A stretch of 64,000 nucleotides of DNA from Mariprofundus sp. Lineage in GTDB: Bacteria; Pseudomonadota; Zetaproteobacteria; Mariprofundales; Mariprofundaceae. The notes beneath the pieces are model-generated. The model was not told where the DNA came from. It saw only the letters and a list, made by a program, of their open reading frames with translations, and ran no database searches. A program made the translations under genes and the position numbers. Numbering within the stretch: position 1 is the stretch's first letter; every line of letters begins with the position of its first letter. Positions 27,974 through 36,834 of the stretch are shown one piece after another. The stretch spans positions 1 to 64,000 of the forward strand of contig JAJFLH010000039.1 in NCBI GenBank assembly GCA_021772775.1, in the 5' to 3' direction.

Positions 27974-28347
27974 GCACTACACTCCAGGCCAACAATATTT
28001 AACTTACCGGCGATCATATCTTTATCAAAAGGCTTCATTACATATTCATCGGCACCCGCCGCCAGCGCTTTCAGCATCGATGGCATACTCGTTTCCGTTG
28101 TCACCATCACCACTTTTGGAGAGCTGGAGAACTGGCTCATGCCTCGCATCGTGATTAAAAAATCGTAGCCATTCATCACCGGCATATTCCAATCCAACAT
28201 CACCACATCCACATCGGGATGCTCTTCCAATTGCTCTATTGCCTGCAACCCATCGGCAGCTTCGATAGACTCAAAACCCAATTGATTCATAATTCTACCG
28301 AGTGCAACACGTACAACTTTGGCATCATCCACGATCAAAGCTTTCAT
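27970..28347 (-). CDS. cheY: Single-domain response regulator CheY
   Basis: 125 aa receiver: IVDDAKVVR, phospho-acceptor Asp in VVMLDWNMPVMNG, switch Thr in VTTET and Lys in VMKPFDKD. Likely one of two CheY outputs of this operon (the other is at 32031). Overlaps cheB by 4 bases. Confidence 0.92.
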   Translation of the reverse strand: MKALIVDDAKVVRVALGRIMNQLGFESIEAADGLQAIEQLEEHPDVDVVMLDWNMPVMNGYDFLITMRGMSQFSSSPKVVMVTTETSMPSMLKALAAGADEYVMKPFDKDMIAGKLNIVGLECSA

Positions 28348-28487
28348 AATTCTCTCCTAACTAAATAAAACTACTTTTCCTCTACAAGCACACGCCGACA
28401 CAAAAACAATCATGATCCGTTTTATCTGCCTCACGCCCCATCACTTTCCTGTGTACAGCTCTCTTTTCGTACACATACGTTTATGTG

Positions 28488-28988
28488 TTAATGCAGTACT
28501 CTCAATTCATCCATATCTTCAGGCTGTGGAATAGTCATGGCGATAAAACGCTCCACATTGACCAGCACAACCACGCGTTCTTCCTGTTTGAGTACACCTT
28601 CACTAACGTCTTGCCAAACACGATCCAACGTTTTGGGGGTTTTCTCAAATGAGTCAGGGTCAAGATCGATTACCTCACCCACTTCATCCATCACCAAACC
28701 AAAATCTTCACCAGACATGGTCTCAACAATCGCCACCCGATACACATCCGTTTCCCGATCAGCTAGGCCAATCACTTTGCGCACATCTAACTGGGTAATC
28801 ACCCGGCCTCGCAAATTGATCAAGCCCATCACAGCATCGGCAGACAATGGCATCTTCGTACATGTTTGTGGCATCACAACTTCCCGCACCTGCCTGACTT
28901 GCAGACCCAACCATTGCTCGCCTACCCTACAGGTTAACAGCTCCTGACTTTGCTGAGGCTGCACTGCTATTAACGCATTTTCACCCAT
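28488..28988 (-). CDS. cheW: Chemotaxis adaptor CheW
   Basis: 166 aa from ATG 28988, with GAGGAGGG 6 bases upstream; an upstream in-frame start would add only 8 residues. CheW fold: LLTCRVGEQWLGLQV, INLRGRVITQLDVRK, DFGLVMDEVGEVI. Bridges MCPs and CheA. Begins 10 bases after the cheA stop. Confidence 0.93.
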   Translation of the reverse strand: MGENALIAVQPQQSQELLTCRVGEQWLGLQVRQVREVVMPQTCTKMPLSADAVMGLINLRGRVITQLDVRKVIGLADRETDVYRVAIVETMSGEDFGLVMDEVGEVIDLDPDSFEKTPKTLDRVWQDVSEGVLKQEERVVVLVNVERFIAMTIPQPEDMDELRVLH

Positions 28989-28998
28989 ATTTCCCTCC

Positions 28999-31941
28999 TC
29001 AGACCTGACCACTGGAGATGCCTTCTACACCTCCGCCAGCTGTTTTTTTCGTTGCATATGAATTCATCATAGATTGCAATGTAGAGGTCATTGTTTGCCT
29101 ATCAAACTTCACCAGCACATCATCAAACAACCCACGTCGTTCATCACCCTGCTCTCCTGGAGGTGTGGCCGTTAGCGCCACCACGGGCACTCCCTTCAAA
29201 CGCTCTTGCGTAGCAATCCAGCGAGCCAGCTCATAACCATCCATATTCGGCATCTCAATATCGGTCAATATCAAATCCGGTACTTTATCAGCTAGAATTT
29301 TACAGGCCTGTACACCATCTTCTGCAGTCCATATCTCACAATCCATCGCTTGTAATACAGGCACCACCAAATTTCGGAAGAAAGGTGCATCCTCGACAAA
29401 CAGAATACTCTGACGCACATGATTAGATTTCTTTTCTGGTGTGCTAGTAAACCAGTCCGGCACAGCGCGTTTGATCACATCAAACACATCCACCACATCC
29501 GTGACCTGGTCCAATATAACAGTGCTACCCAAGAAAAACTCTTTTTGAACCGGCTTCTTAATTTCCAGAGGAACTTCCAAAATATCAACAATCTCATCAA
29601 CTTGCAGACACATTCTATGCTCGCCATCAGATAGAATTAGACCATACACCTCATCACAGTCTGGACTTGGCTGGCCAATCATTTCACCCCAGCGTAACAC
29701 TGTAATCACTTCACCATTACGATACTGCATCACCTCAGAACCGCTGGATGATTCAATTTTATCCGCCGCAAATCGTTCCAAACGCTCAACCAGAGCCATC
29801 GGAATGGCAAAACGACTAGCCTCATGTTTAAACACCAACACATGTTGCATTTCATTCACTGCCACCAACTCTTCATCATGACTTGTCATAACCGCCTGAT
29901 TGGCTTCATCAGAAAGCTCCATCATTTGGGCCAAACCATTACAGTCAAGAATCGGAATCACACTTCCATCACCCAAAATACTACAGCCACCGTACTGATT
30001 GAGTTGCTGAAAATGAACACCAAGTGGTTTGACCACAATCTCCTCAGCACCATAAATTTCATCGATCAGGATACCAAAAGTACGATCTCCCATATCCATC
30101 ACCACAATCGAACCATCATGTGGCACGTCTTCAGCTAATTTCAGAGTTTCAGCCAATTTAAGAATAGGCAATAGACGACCACGCAAGCGAAAGAAGGGCT
30201 GCCCCCCAATACTACGCCAGTCATCCGATGAAGCTCTTGCACTTAACAGTTCATGCACACTGATCTGGGGAATAGCAAAGTGCTTATCACAACAACGCAC
30301 AATCATGGCTGAAATAATCGCCAGAGTTAGCGGAATTCGGATACGGAGCTGAGTACCTTTGCCCATCTCTGAGCTAATATCGACACTACCACCCACTTTT
30401 TCAATGGATGTTTTCACCACATCCATGCCCACACCACGACCTGAGAGGTTACTCACCTTCTCCACGGTCGACAGGCCTGCATTGAAAATTAACTGCAGTG
30501 CGGCCTGATCATTCATTGATGCTGCCACATACTCATCAATCACACCCATCGTTACCGCTTTGGCTTTTACTTTTTCAGCATTAATTCCACCACCATCATC
30601 GGCAACCACAATCACAATAAAACCGGATTCCTGTGCAGCGCTGAGCCGCAACGTACCAGCTTCGGGTTTACCCGCAGCTCGTCGAACATCCGGCATCTCC
30701 ACACCATGATCACAACTATTGCGAATAATGTGCGTCAAAGGGTCTTTCAGTGCAGTCAGAATACTGCGATCGAGTTCAGTCTCTTCACCCTCCATGAGTA
30801 CATTGATGCGTTTATCCAATGATTTACTCATATCGCGCACCACACGCGGCACACTGTTCCATATGGTTTTGATCGGCTGCATGCGAGTTCGTAACAACTG
30901 CGACTGCAAACGCTCTGTCACCTGATCAACTTCACGCCCCACCCGCATAAATTCCATAGAACCTGATTCCTGCACCATGGCCAGCAAACGGTTACGTGTC
31001 AGCACCAGTTCACCGACCTGATTCATCAATGAATCAAGTAGCTCCACATCCACACGGATGCTGCCTGCATTTTTGGGCGTAACTGCAGCTTGCACCATCT
31101 CTTGTGGCTGAGCTTGCGGTTGTGCCTGAACAGCAGGAAGGTTTTTCTCTTCGGGTTCTTTTCTTTCCGGCTCAAGCGTCGCTTCCACAGCAACGGCTTC
31201 AGACTCCACTGCGGCCTTTTCAACCACGACCTCTTTTTCTTCAGTGTTTTTTTTGCTCGCACCACCTTGCGATACTACTTTTTTGGCCAAACCTAATATT
31301 TTCAACGCATCAGATGGCTCTACAGCATCGAGATCACGCAGCGGCGCGAATCCTGCCGCGATGACTTGTTCAGGTGTATGCCAGCCTTGCTCACTCAAGG
31401 CTGCGCGCACATCGGCAGAAAAATCACCTGCCCAATCGTCCACTGTAATGTCACCAGCTACGCTCTCTTTGGCCACTGGAGCTTTTGTTTGTTTTACTGG
31501 CTCTGGGGCGGCTACTGCTTCTTTTGCCACTGACGTAATACCAGCCCCTGCCATCATATCCACCAAACGCTCTGCTGCCTGTAAGCGTGAAATGACCGAA
31601 CTGTGATCCAACACAGGCTCTACCCCATTGGACTCCAAGCCGTGTAAGTAGTCATTGATGCCATCAGCACAATCGAGCAATAAAGAGACAATATCATCAT
31701 TAACTGCAAACTTTAGTGAACGAATTTTACTCAGCAAGTTCTCACCTGCATGCGCCAACTTTTCCAGTCCGCTCAAACCTAAAAATCCACAGCTACCCTT
31801 GACCGTATGGATGACCCGGAAAATCGCATTGACCAAGTCTTCATCTTGAGGATTAGATTCCAAGGCCATCAACTGCTCTTCAATAGAAGCCATATTCTCA
31901 CTGCTTTCAGTTAGAAACTCCGCCAATAATTCCTGATCCAT
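28999..31941 (-). CDS. cheA: Hybrid chemotaxis kinase CheA with two CheW domains and a C-terminal receiver
   Basis: 980 aa. Order: Hpt 1-105 with phospho-His in IHTVKGSCGFLG; an extra small helical domain about 165-230 (TPEQVIAAGFAPLRDLDA); acidic Ala/Glu/Gln linker to about 290; dimerisation helices; HATPase_c (HIIRNSCDHG, ADDGGGI, GRGVGMDVV); CheW-like domain 1 about 535-670; CheW-like domain 2 about 690-825; receiver about 845-960 with LILTDIEMPNMDG. GAGGAG lies 8 bases before ATG 31941. A fused receiver may act as a phosphate sink or feedback domain (inference). Confidence 0.95.
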   Translation of the reverse strand: MDQELLAEFLTESSENMASIEEQLMALESNPQDEDLVNAIFRVIHTVKGSCGFLGLSGLEKLAHAGENLLSKIRSLKFAVNDDIVSLLLDCADGINDYLHGLESNGVEPVLDHSSVISRLQAAERLVDMMAGAGITSVAKEAVAAPEPVKQTKAPVAKESVAGDITVDDWAGDFSADVRAALSEQGWHTPEQVIAAGFAPLRDLDAVEPSDALKILGLAKKVVSQGGASKKNTEEKEVVVEKAAVESEAVAVEATLEPERKEPEEKNLPAVQAQPQAQPQEMVQAAVTPKNAGSIRVDVELLDSLMNQVGELVLTRNRLLAMVQESGSMEFMRVGREVDQVTERLQSQLLRTRMQPIKTIWNSVPRVVRDMSKSLDKRINVLMEGEETELDRSILTALKDPLTHIIRNSCDHGVEMPDVRRAAGKPEAGTLRLSAAQESGFIVIVVADDGGGINAEKVKAKAVTMGVIDEYVAASMNDQAALQLIFNAGLSTVEKVSNLSGRGVGMDVVKTSIEKVGGSVDISSEMGKGTQLRIRIPLTLAIISAMIVRCCDKHFAIPQISVHELLSARASSDDWRSIGGQPFFRLRGRLLPILKLAETLKLAEDVPHDGSIVVMDMGDRTFGILIDEIYGAEEIVVKPLGVHFQQLNQYGGCSILGDGSVIPILDCNGLAQMMELSDEANQAVMTSHDEELVAVNEMQHVLVFKHEASRFAIPMALVERLERFAADKIESSSGSEVMQYRNGEVITVLRWGEMIGQPSPDCDEVYGLILSDGEHRMCLQVDEIVDILEVPLEIKKPVQKEFFLGSTVILDQVTDVVDVFDVIKRAVPDWFTSTPEKKSNHVRQSILFVEDAPFFRNLVVPVLQAMDCEIWTAEDGVQACKILADKVPDLILTDIEMPNMDGYELARWIATQERLKGVPVVALTATPPGEQGDERRGLFDDVLVKFDRQTMTSTLQSMMNSYATKKTAGGGVEGISSGQV

Positions 31942-32030
31942 TGCTATACTCCTCTATCCATACGCCAAACAGGCACAAAACAATTCAGATATAATCCTTA
32001 ATTGATTATATCGCACCTCTGAGCTAAACG

Positions 32031-32408
32031 TTAAAACAACATACTGCCAACAGTCTCAATCAAAGCATCCGGCTCAAAAGGTTTGACTAACCAGGCTGAA
32101 ATACCTGAGTCATGACCTACGGACTTTTTCTCTTCACCTGACTCTGTGGTCAACATCACGATGGGGGTGTCAGCATATGCAGGCGTTTGACGCAGAGCTT
32201 TAATCATGCTCAAACCATCGAGATTAGGCATATTCAAATCAGTGAGAATCAGATCGAAGGGGTTATCTGCACTGGCCATCGCCATATCAAGGCCTGCCTG
32301 TCCATCTCTTGCTTCACTCACAACAAAGTCAACGCCCATTAAAGTACGTTTTACGGTAATCCGTACCATGGTGGAATCTTCTACCACCAGAATTCGTGGA
32401 GCACTCAT
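32031..32408 (-). CDS. Second CheY-like response regulator
   Basis: 125 aa receiver with VVEDSTMVR, phospho-acceptor Asp in LILTDLNMPNLDG, Thr in MLTTESG and Lys in LVKPFEP. It overlaps the giant channel-like gene by 4 bases (ATGA), so it is translated with it. Its placement beside CheZ-like domains makes it a candidate target for dephosphorylation (inference). Confidence 0.92.
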   Translation of the reverse strand: MSAPRILVVEDSTMVRITVKRTLMGVDFVVSEARDGQAGLDMAMASADNPFDLILTDLNMPNLDGLSMIKALRQTPAYADTPIVMLTTESGEEKKSVGHDSGISAWLVKPFEPDALIETVGSMLF

Positions 32409-35400
32409 AACTCCTCCTTCAAGACCATACGCTCTTCTTCCATCACATAACGTTTTTCAACTTCTTCTTTCCATATTGCCGTGGCCGGAGCATCAGCTGT
32501 TGTTTTACCCCAATCATGCAAGCATGTTTTCACATTATTCATACGCTGTGATACCCGGTCGATATTCTGTAAGTCAGTCAATGCTGCCATAATACGATCT
32601 TCGATCTCGGGGCTTACCCCCATATCAAGAATCTCAGTCAGCTTGATCAGCCCATCCTCGGCACTCTCTTCAAGCAGTTGGACAGACCCCTCCACCTGCT
32701 TCTCCATCACCTTGAGTAATCGCTTATCGGCAACTTTCGGCCATACTGAATCAGCCATAATTTCGCCCTCCAATACATCTTCAATAGCGGTAACTCCGCT
32801 TTCTTTCACTTCTTCTTTCACTTCTTCAGCCACTTCTTCAGCCACTTCTTCAGCCACTTCTTCAGCCACTTCTTCGGCCACTTCTTCAACCACTTCTTCA
32901 ACCACTTCTTCGGCCACTTCTTCGGCCACTTCTTCGGCCACTTCTTCGGCCACTTCTTCGGCCACTTCTTCGGCCACTTCTTCAACCACTTCTTCAACCA
33001 CTTCTTCGGCCACTTCTTCGGCCACTTCTTCGGCCACTTCTTCGGCCACTTCTTCGGCCACTTCTTCAGCTACTTCTTCAGCTACTTCTTCAGCTACTTC
33101 TTCAGCTACTTCTTCAGCTACTTCTTCAACCACTTCTTCAGCTACTTCTTCAGCCACTTCTTCAGCTGATGCAGCAGTTAACACATCATCCAGGGCCAAG
33201 CGCTCTTCCCGCATCACAAAACGACCCTTCATCTCATCCAACCAGGTAAGCGGCCTATTTTCATTTGGCAAAGTAGCTAGCCAATCTTGCATCGTGTATC
33301 TGACATTGTTCAGCCGCTGATTTACCCGATCTATATTTTGCAAATCAGTCAATGCCGCCATAATCAAAGCTTCAACCTCTTCGCTGACACCCATATCGAG
33401 AATTTCCATCAGCTTCATCAATGCATCTTCAGAGCTCTGTTCCAACATCTCTACTGAACCTGTTACCTGCCTCTGCATTACATCAAGCAGTCGTCTATCT
33501 GCATGCGCAGGCCAACATGACTCTTCTATCAACTCTCCTTCCAGTGCCACGGTACTCGGTGGTATATCCTCTTGCACCACATTAAGCTCTGCAGCGACTT
33601 GCTCTTGCTCCACCACTGCAGCTGTTGCTCTCTCAACCGCCACATTTTCAGACAACACTTTATCAACCTTTGTAACAGCAACCGGAGCATCCTCTTTCAC
33701 ATCTGCCACGGTTACGGCTGGTTTTTCAGGCCTTGGCTCCTTTTCAACCGCCTTAACACGCTTATCTGTTGCCTGATCCGTCTGAGCCAATACACCCCTA
33801 CGACAAAACAACAGCTCTTCACTTTCCAATGGCAGGTCCATTTCCCTCACCTGCACACCACCAAGCAGATGCATAGCATGCATATGATCATTTTGAGGTG
33901 ATGGAAATGTACCATCCAAAGCCTCAAACACATTCCAGCCATCACGCTCATGCTCCGGCATCAGATAGCCCATCAACAACCAACCACGCCGCAATGATTC
34001 ACGATAAACATCGAGCCAATTGATATTGGACTGGTTACGAGCGTCATCAAGCAATCGTGTCACAGCGACACTCTCTACCAGCACCGTGTCACCCAACATC
34101 GCATCGACAAAACGGAACACCTTATCATTATGGCAACTCCCTTCATCATTCACATGTCTATATGCCTCATTGAGCAAGCGCCTTGCCATAAAGACATCGT
34201 GAAACGCATCGGGAGAGCCAACATGTGTCTCAAGCAAGGGATAATCATGCGATGCCTGCACAAAACCAGCCACATTCGTGCCCTCTCTAGGCAGCACCAT
34301 TAACTTCGGTGGCGTCCACCATTTCGCTTTGGCTTTGCGCGCCGACAACATCCGGGAGAGCTCGTGATACCACAGCTCTAACAGAGAGTCTTCGCCACCG
34401 GCTTCAGCACACTGCTCAGGATAGAGCATGATAACTTTGCAACCACGCAGATGAGTGACCAACGCTTCAGCATCAAAGCCATCCCAGACATGCACCGAAG
34501 CCTTTAATTCACAAGCTTGCCCCATCCTTGTAACTACATCCTGCAACTGCCGATTCGCCCTTGTGAGTCCATCTTCGTCACTGGTACTGAACACATGCAC
34601 AGTTAATTTATGATGTTTAAGCGCCATCTCTTCAACCATGGCAGGCAGGCCCTGATGCCAACCCAGAAAGATCATTGTTAAATCCCATGTTTCCGGCCAG
34701 GTGAACGTTTTCAGTCTATTTTGATGCAGGCTATTATCGTATAAACCAGCCTCATCACTCATCGCCCGCGTCATCATACCAGACCACAAACTGGGCGTAT
34801 TTCCTATTGCAACCACATCGCTAAAGCTCTGTTCACCATCAAGCCGCATCAGATCACTGAACAAAACGGGGTCACCCTCTTCATTCATTGCCGCCAAGAC
34901 ATTGACACCCTGCTCAAAACATTGTGTCAACCAGACTTCCAATTCAACCTGAAGCTCATCACCCGGCCGGCTTAGCATTGCAGCACCATCACTGCGCTGC
35001 ACCTTCATACTCCAGGGCAATGAAAAAAGTCCCGTTTCACCCGCCACCACATCCAACAAACGAATACCTAGCTCGGGCATATAGGCACAGTGATGCATCT
35101 GATAGAGCATACGTGCCGTGACCGAAGCCGAATCGAGCACCCCCATATGCAATGATTCACTGTAGAGCGTATGCAAACGCTCCGGCAAAGCCGCATCGGT
35201 CACGACAACACCATTAGCCTTCACGTCACGTTTCAGGTGATGCATATCAACCACATCCTGCTGTTTCTCTTTGCCTTCAGCCGGATGGAAAAAGAACAAT
35301 TGGCGAATCCCGGATAGTTGAAAACGTTCAATCAAAGCGCGCTCACCATTCTCCACCTGACGCACGGTCATCCAGGCACCAATCCTGCGCGCATCAGGCA

Positions 35401-36709
35401 ATGGCTCATCAAAGAAGATCCATACCGAAGCAAAGTTTCGACGCATTCGCCCGAACAGGCGATTGAGTTGTTTTAGAATCGCTACAGACTGCTCATTACC
35501 GCCAACAAAAAGCAGATGTTCTCGCGCCGATAAGGAGCCGTTGGAGAGCTCACGCAGCAGGTAATGCATCACATTCGCCCCCAACCCAACCAACAAGGCA
35601 AAGAAAAACACGCCAGACATCACCAACAGAACAGTCAGACCCATCAACCAAGGGGAGAAAGCCTCAGGAGGCGCGGTACCCGGATCCATAATAATCCTAA
35701 ATACAAACAGCACAATCTGAAACGGCGCATAATCAGCCATATTCACCACATCATCTTCATTGATATCCATTTCTGGATAGAGATAAACCACTGACATTGA
35801 GCCGATCACCAGCAGCGCTATCAACATACCTGTGAGCATACTAAATTCACTGCGTACTGCTGGCATCTTCGCCACTTTACCGGCCGCGATCACAACATTC
35901 TTCAAAGGATTGAGCATTATCAGGAAACGCCCCAAACGTAACAGCACCCAATAGATTGAGAGCTCCGGAATTAAGCCCATCACAGCCACCGCAGCAAAAG
36001 CATCAATGGGTAAAAAGGTCATTTCAGCGGTGCGTCGATTACCTTTCGGTAATATTTTGTACATCGAAAAACCGCGACAACATACTTCCAACAACAACAC
36101 TATGCCTGCATAGAGCCCCACACTTGGCACGGCCAGGCCGATGCCTGCCAGTGCCACCACCAACATCGCAAAGGGCAATGAATAGACAAAGGTATCGTGG
36201 CTTAGAAAACGAAAAATGCGCAGCATACGAAGCAGATACATACCTCGAAAGAGTCGCGCCAGACGCAAATAGAAACCTTCGGACAGTATACTGGAAGGCA
36301 CCAGCATGGCGCTAAACAGGCAGATGGTGGCAATGCCATCAAGAGCCAGAAACAACAACTCCGTTTTGTTTCTCCAGCCATTCTCCATCTGAAGCCACAA
36401 GCGCAAACTCCATTCCAGTGTAAAAAACAGTGCCAGAGGAATCATCACCCATAAATAACGCTCAAAAGCACACAAGCCCAGAGCCACCACAATCAACAGA
36501 GCGTAACGGGGATGTGAAAACACCCGTTCACCCAATAACAACCAGGAGCGCCTACTATGACCACCAAACAACTGATATTTTAAGCCCGTTGTTTGCAGAT
36601 CTTCTGACTCCGACCCACTCACTACCGCATCAGCGGCTTTGCACGGAACCTCAGCCACAGGCTGTGACTGAGGTTGTTGTTCAATATGGATCGACTTCTC
36701 TTCTGTCAT
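32405..36709 (-). CDS. Giant channel-like membrane protein with two CheZ-like domains
   Basis: 1434 aa, not a known named protein. Hydrophilic N-terminus to about 62; TM helices about 68-168 ending in an S4-like helix with Arg at 149, 152, 155, 161, 164 and 167; a second TM group 175-268; pore-like pair 290-385; then a Rossmann/RCK-like cytosolic part starting HLLFVGGNEQSVAIL (about 398), recalling CASTOR/POLLUX-type channels. The C-terminus has two copies (about 1060-1180 and 1310-1434) of a helical domain with LQNIDRVNQ/LQNIDRVSQ, separated by AEEV repeats. No ribosome-binding site precedes ATG 36709; see the heptamer at 36853. Between MCP and cheY, so a role in chemotaxis is inferred. Confidence 0.85.
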   Translation of the reverse strand: MTEEKSIHIEQQPQSQPVAEVPCKAADAVVSGSESEDLQTTGLKYQLFGGHSRRSWLLLGERVFSHPRYALLIVVALGLCAFERYLWVMIPLALFFTLEWSLRLWLQMENGWRNKTELLFLALDGIATICLFSAMLVPSSILSEGFYLRLARLFRGMYLLRMLRIFRFLSHDTFVYSLPFAMLVVALAGIGLAVPSVGLYAGIVLLLEVCCRGFSMYKILPKGNRRTAEMTFLPIDAFAAVAVMGLIPELSIYWVLLRLGRFLIMLNPLKNVVIAAGKVAKMPAVRSEFSMLTGMLIALLVIGSMSVVYLYPEMDINEDDVVNMADYAPFQIVLFVFRIIMDPGTAPPEAFSPWLMGLTVLLVMSGVFFFALLVGLGANVMHYLLRELSNGSLSAREHLLFVGGNEQSVAILKQLNRLFGRMRRNFASVWIFFDEPLPDARRIGAWMTVRQVENGERALIERFQLSGIRQLFFFHPAEGKEKQQDVVDMHHLKRDVKANGVVVTDAALPERLHTLYSESLHMGVLDSASVTARMLYQMHHCAYMPELGIRLLDVVAGETGLFSLPWSMKVQRSDGAAMLSRPGDELQVELEVWLTQCFEQGVNVLAAMNEEGDPVLFSDLMRLDGEQSFSDVVAIGNTPSLWSGMMTRAMSDEAGLYDNSLHQNRLKTFTWPETWDLTMIFLGWHQGLPAMVEEMALKHHKLTVHVFSTSDEDGLTRANRQLQDVVTRMGQACELKASVHVWDGFDAEALVTHLRGCKVIMLYPEQCAEAGGEDSLLELWYHELSRMLSARKAKAKWWTPPKLMVLPREGTNVAGFVQASHDYPLLETHVGSPDAFHDVFMARRLLNEAYRHVNDEGSCHNDKVFRFVDAMLGDTVLVESVAVTRLLDDARNQSNINWLDVYRESLRRGWLLMGYLMPEHERDGWNVFEALDGTFPSPQNDHMHAMHLLGGVQVREMDLPLESEELLFCRRGVLAQTDQATDKRVKAVEKEPRPEKPAVTVADVKEDAPVAVTKVDKVLSENVAVERATAAVVEQEQVAAELNVVQEDIPPSTVALEGELIEESCWPAHADRRLLDVMQRQVTGSVEMLEQSSEDALMKLMEILDMGVSEEVEALIMAALTDLQNIDRVNQRLNNVRYTMQDWLATLPNENRPLTWLDEMKGRFVMREERLALDDVLTAASAEEVAEEVAEEVVEEVAEEVAEEVAEEVAEEVAEEVAEEVAEEVAEEVAEEVAEEVVEEVVEEVAEEVAEEVAEEVAEEVAEEVAEEVVEEVVEEVAEEVAEEVAEEVAEEVAEEVKEEVKESGVTAIEDVLEGEIMADSVWPKVADKRLLKVMEKQVEGSVQLLEESAEDGLIKLTEILDMGVSPEIEDRIMAALTDLQNIDRVSQRMNNVKTCLHDWGKTTADAPATAIWKEEVEKRYVMEEERMVLKEEL
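32806..33167 (-). repeat. About 30 tandem 12-bp repeats coding for (A/V)EEV
   Basis: Inside the giant gene, residues about 1180-1301. The unit reads GAAGTGGCTGAA with third-base variants grouped in blocks, which points to expansion by slippage or unequal crossing over. The product is a long acidic (A/V/K)EEV tract that probably forms a rigid helix or spacer between the two CheZ-like domains. Confidence 0.95.
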
Positions 36710-36834
36710 CTGTTTTGAGGCTGCTTTTGCAGTCGGTTTACGCGTGGGCGACTCCGCAACAGATTGGAATAAGGAAGCCGAATGATTTGCTCCACCCTTA
36801 AGCGATTCATCACTCTGCGCTTTTCCATCGCTAC

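Noticed and set aside
32481-33320. Long plus-strand open frame rich in Ser/Ala/Thr (SSATSSATSS)
   Set aside because: It is the antisense of the 12-bp repeat in the giant gene; openness follows from the repeat, not coding.
36707-36828. Separate 38-aa gene between the MCP and the giant gene (ATG 36828)
   Set aside because: No ribosome-binding site, Arg-rich product with unusual codons; the other frame over the same DNA is open and continuous with the giant gene.
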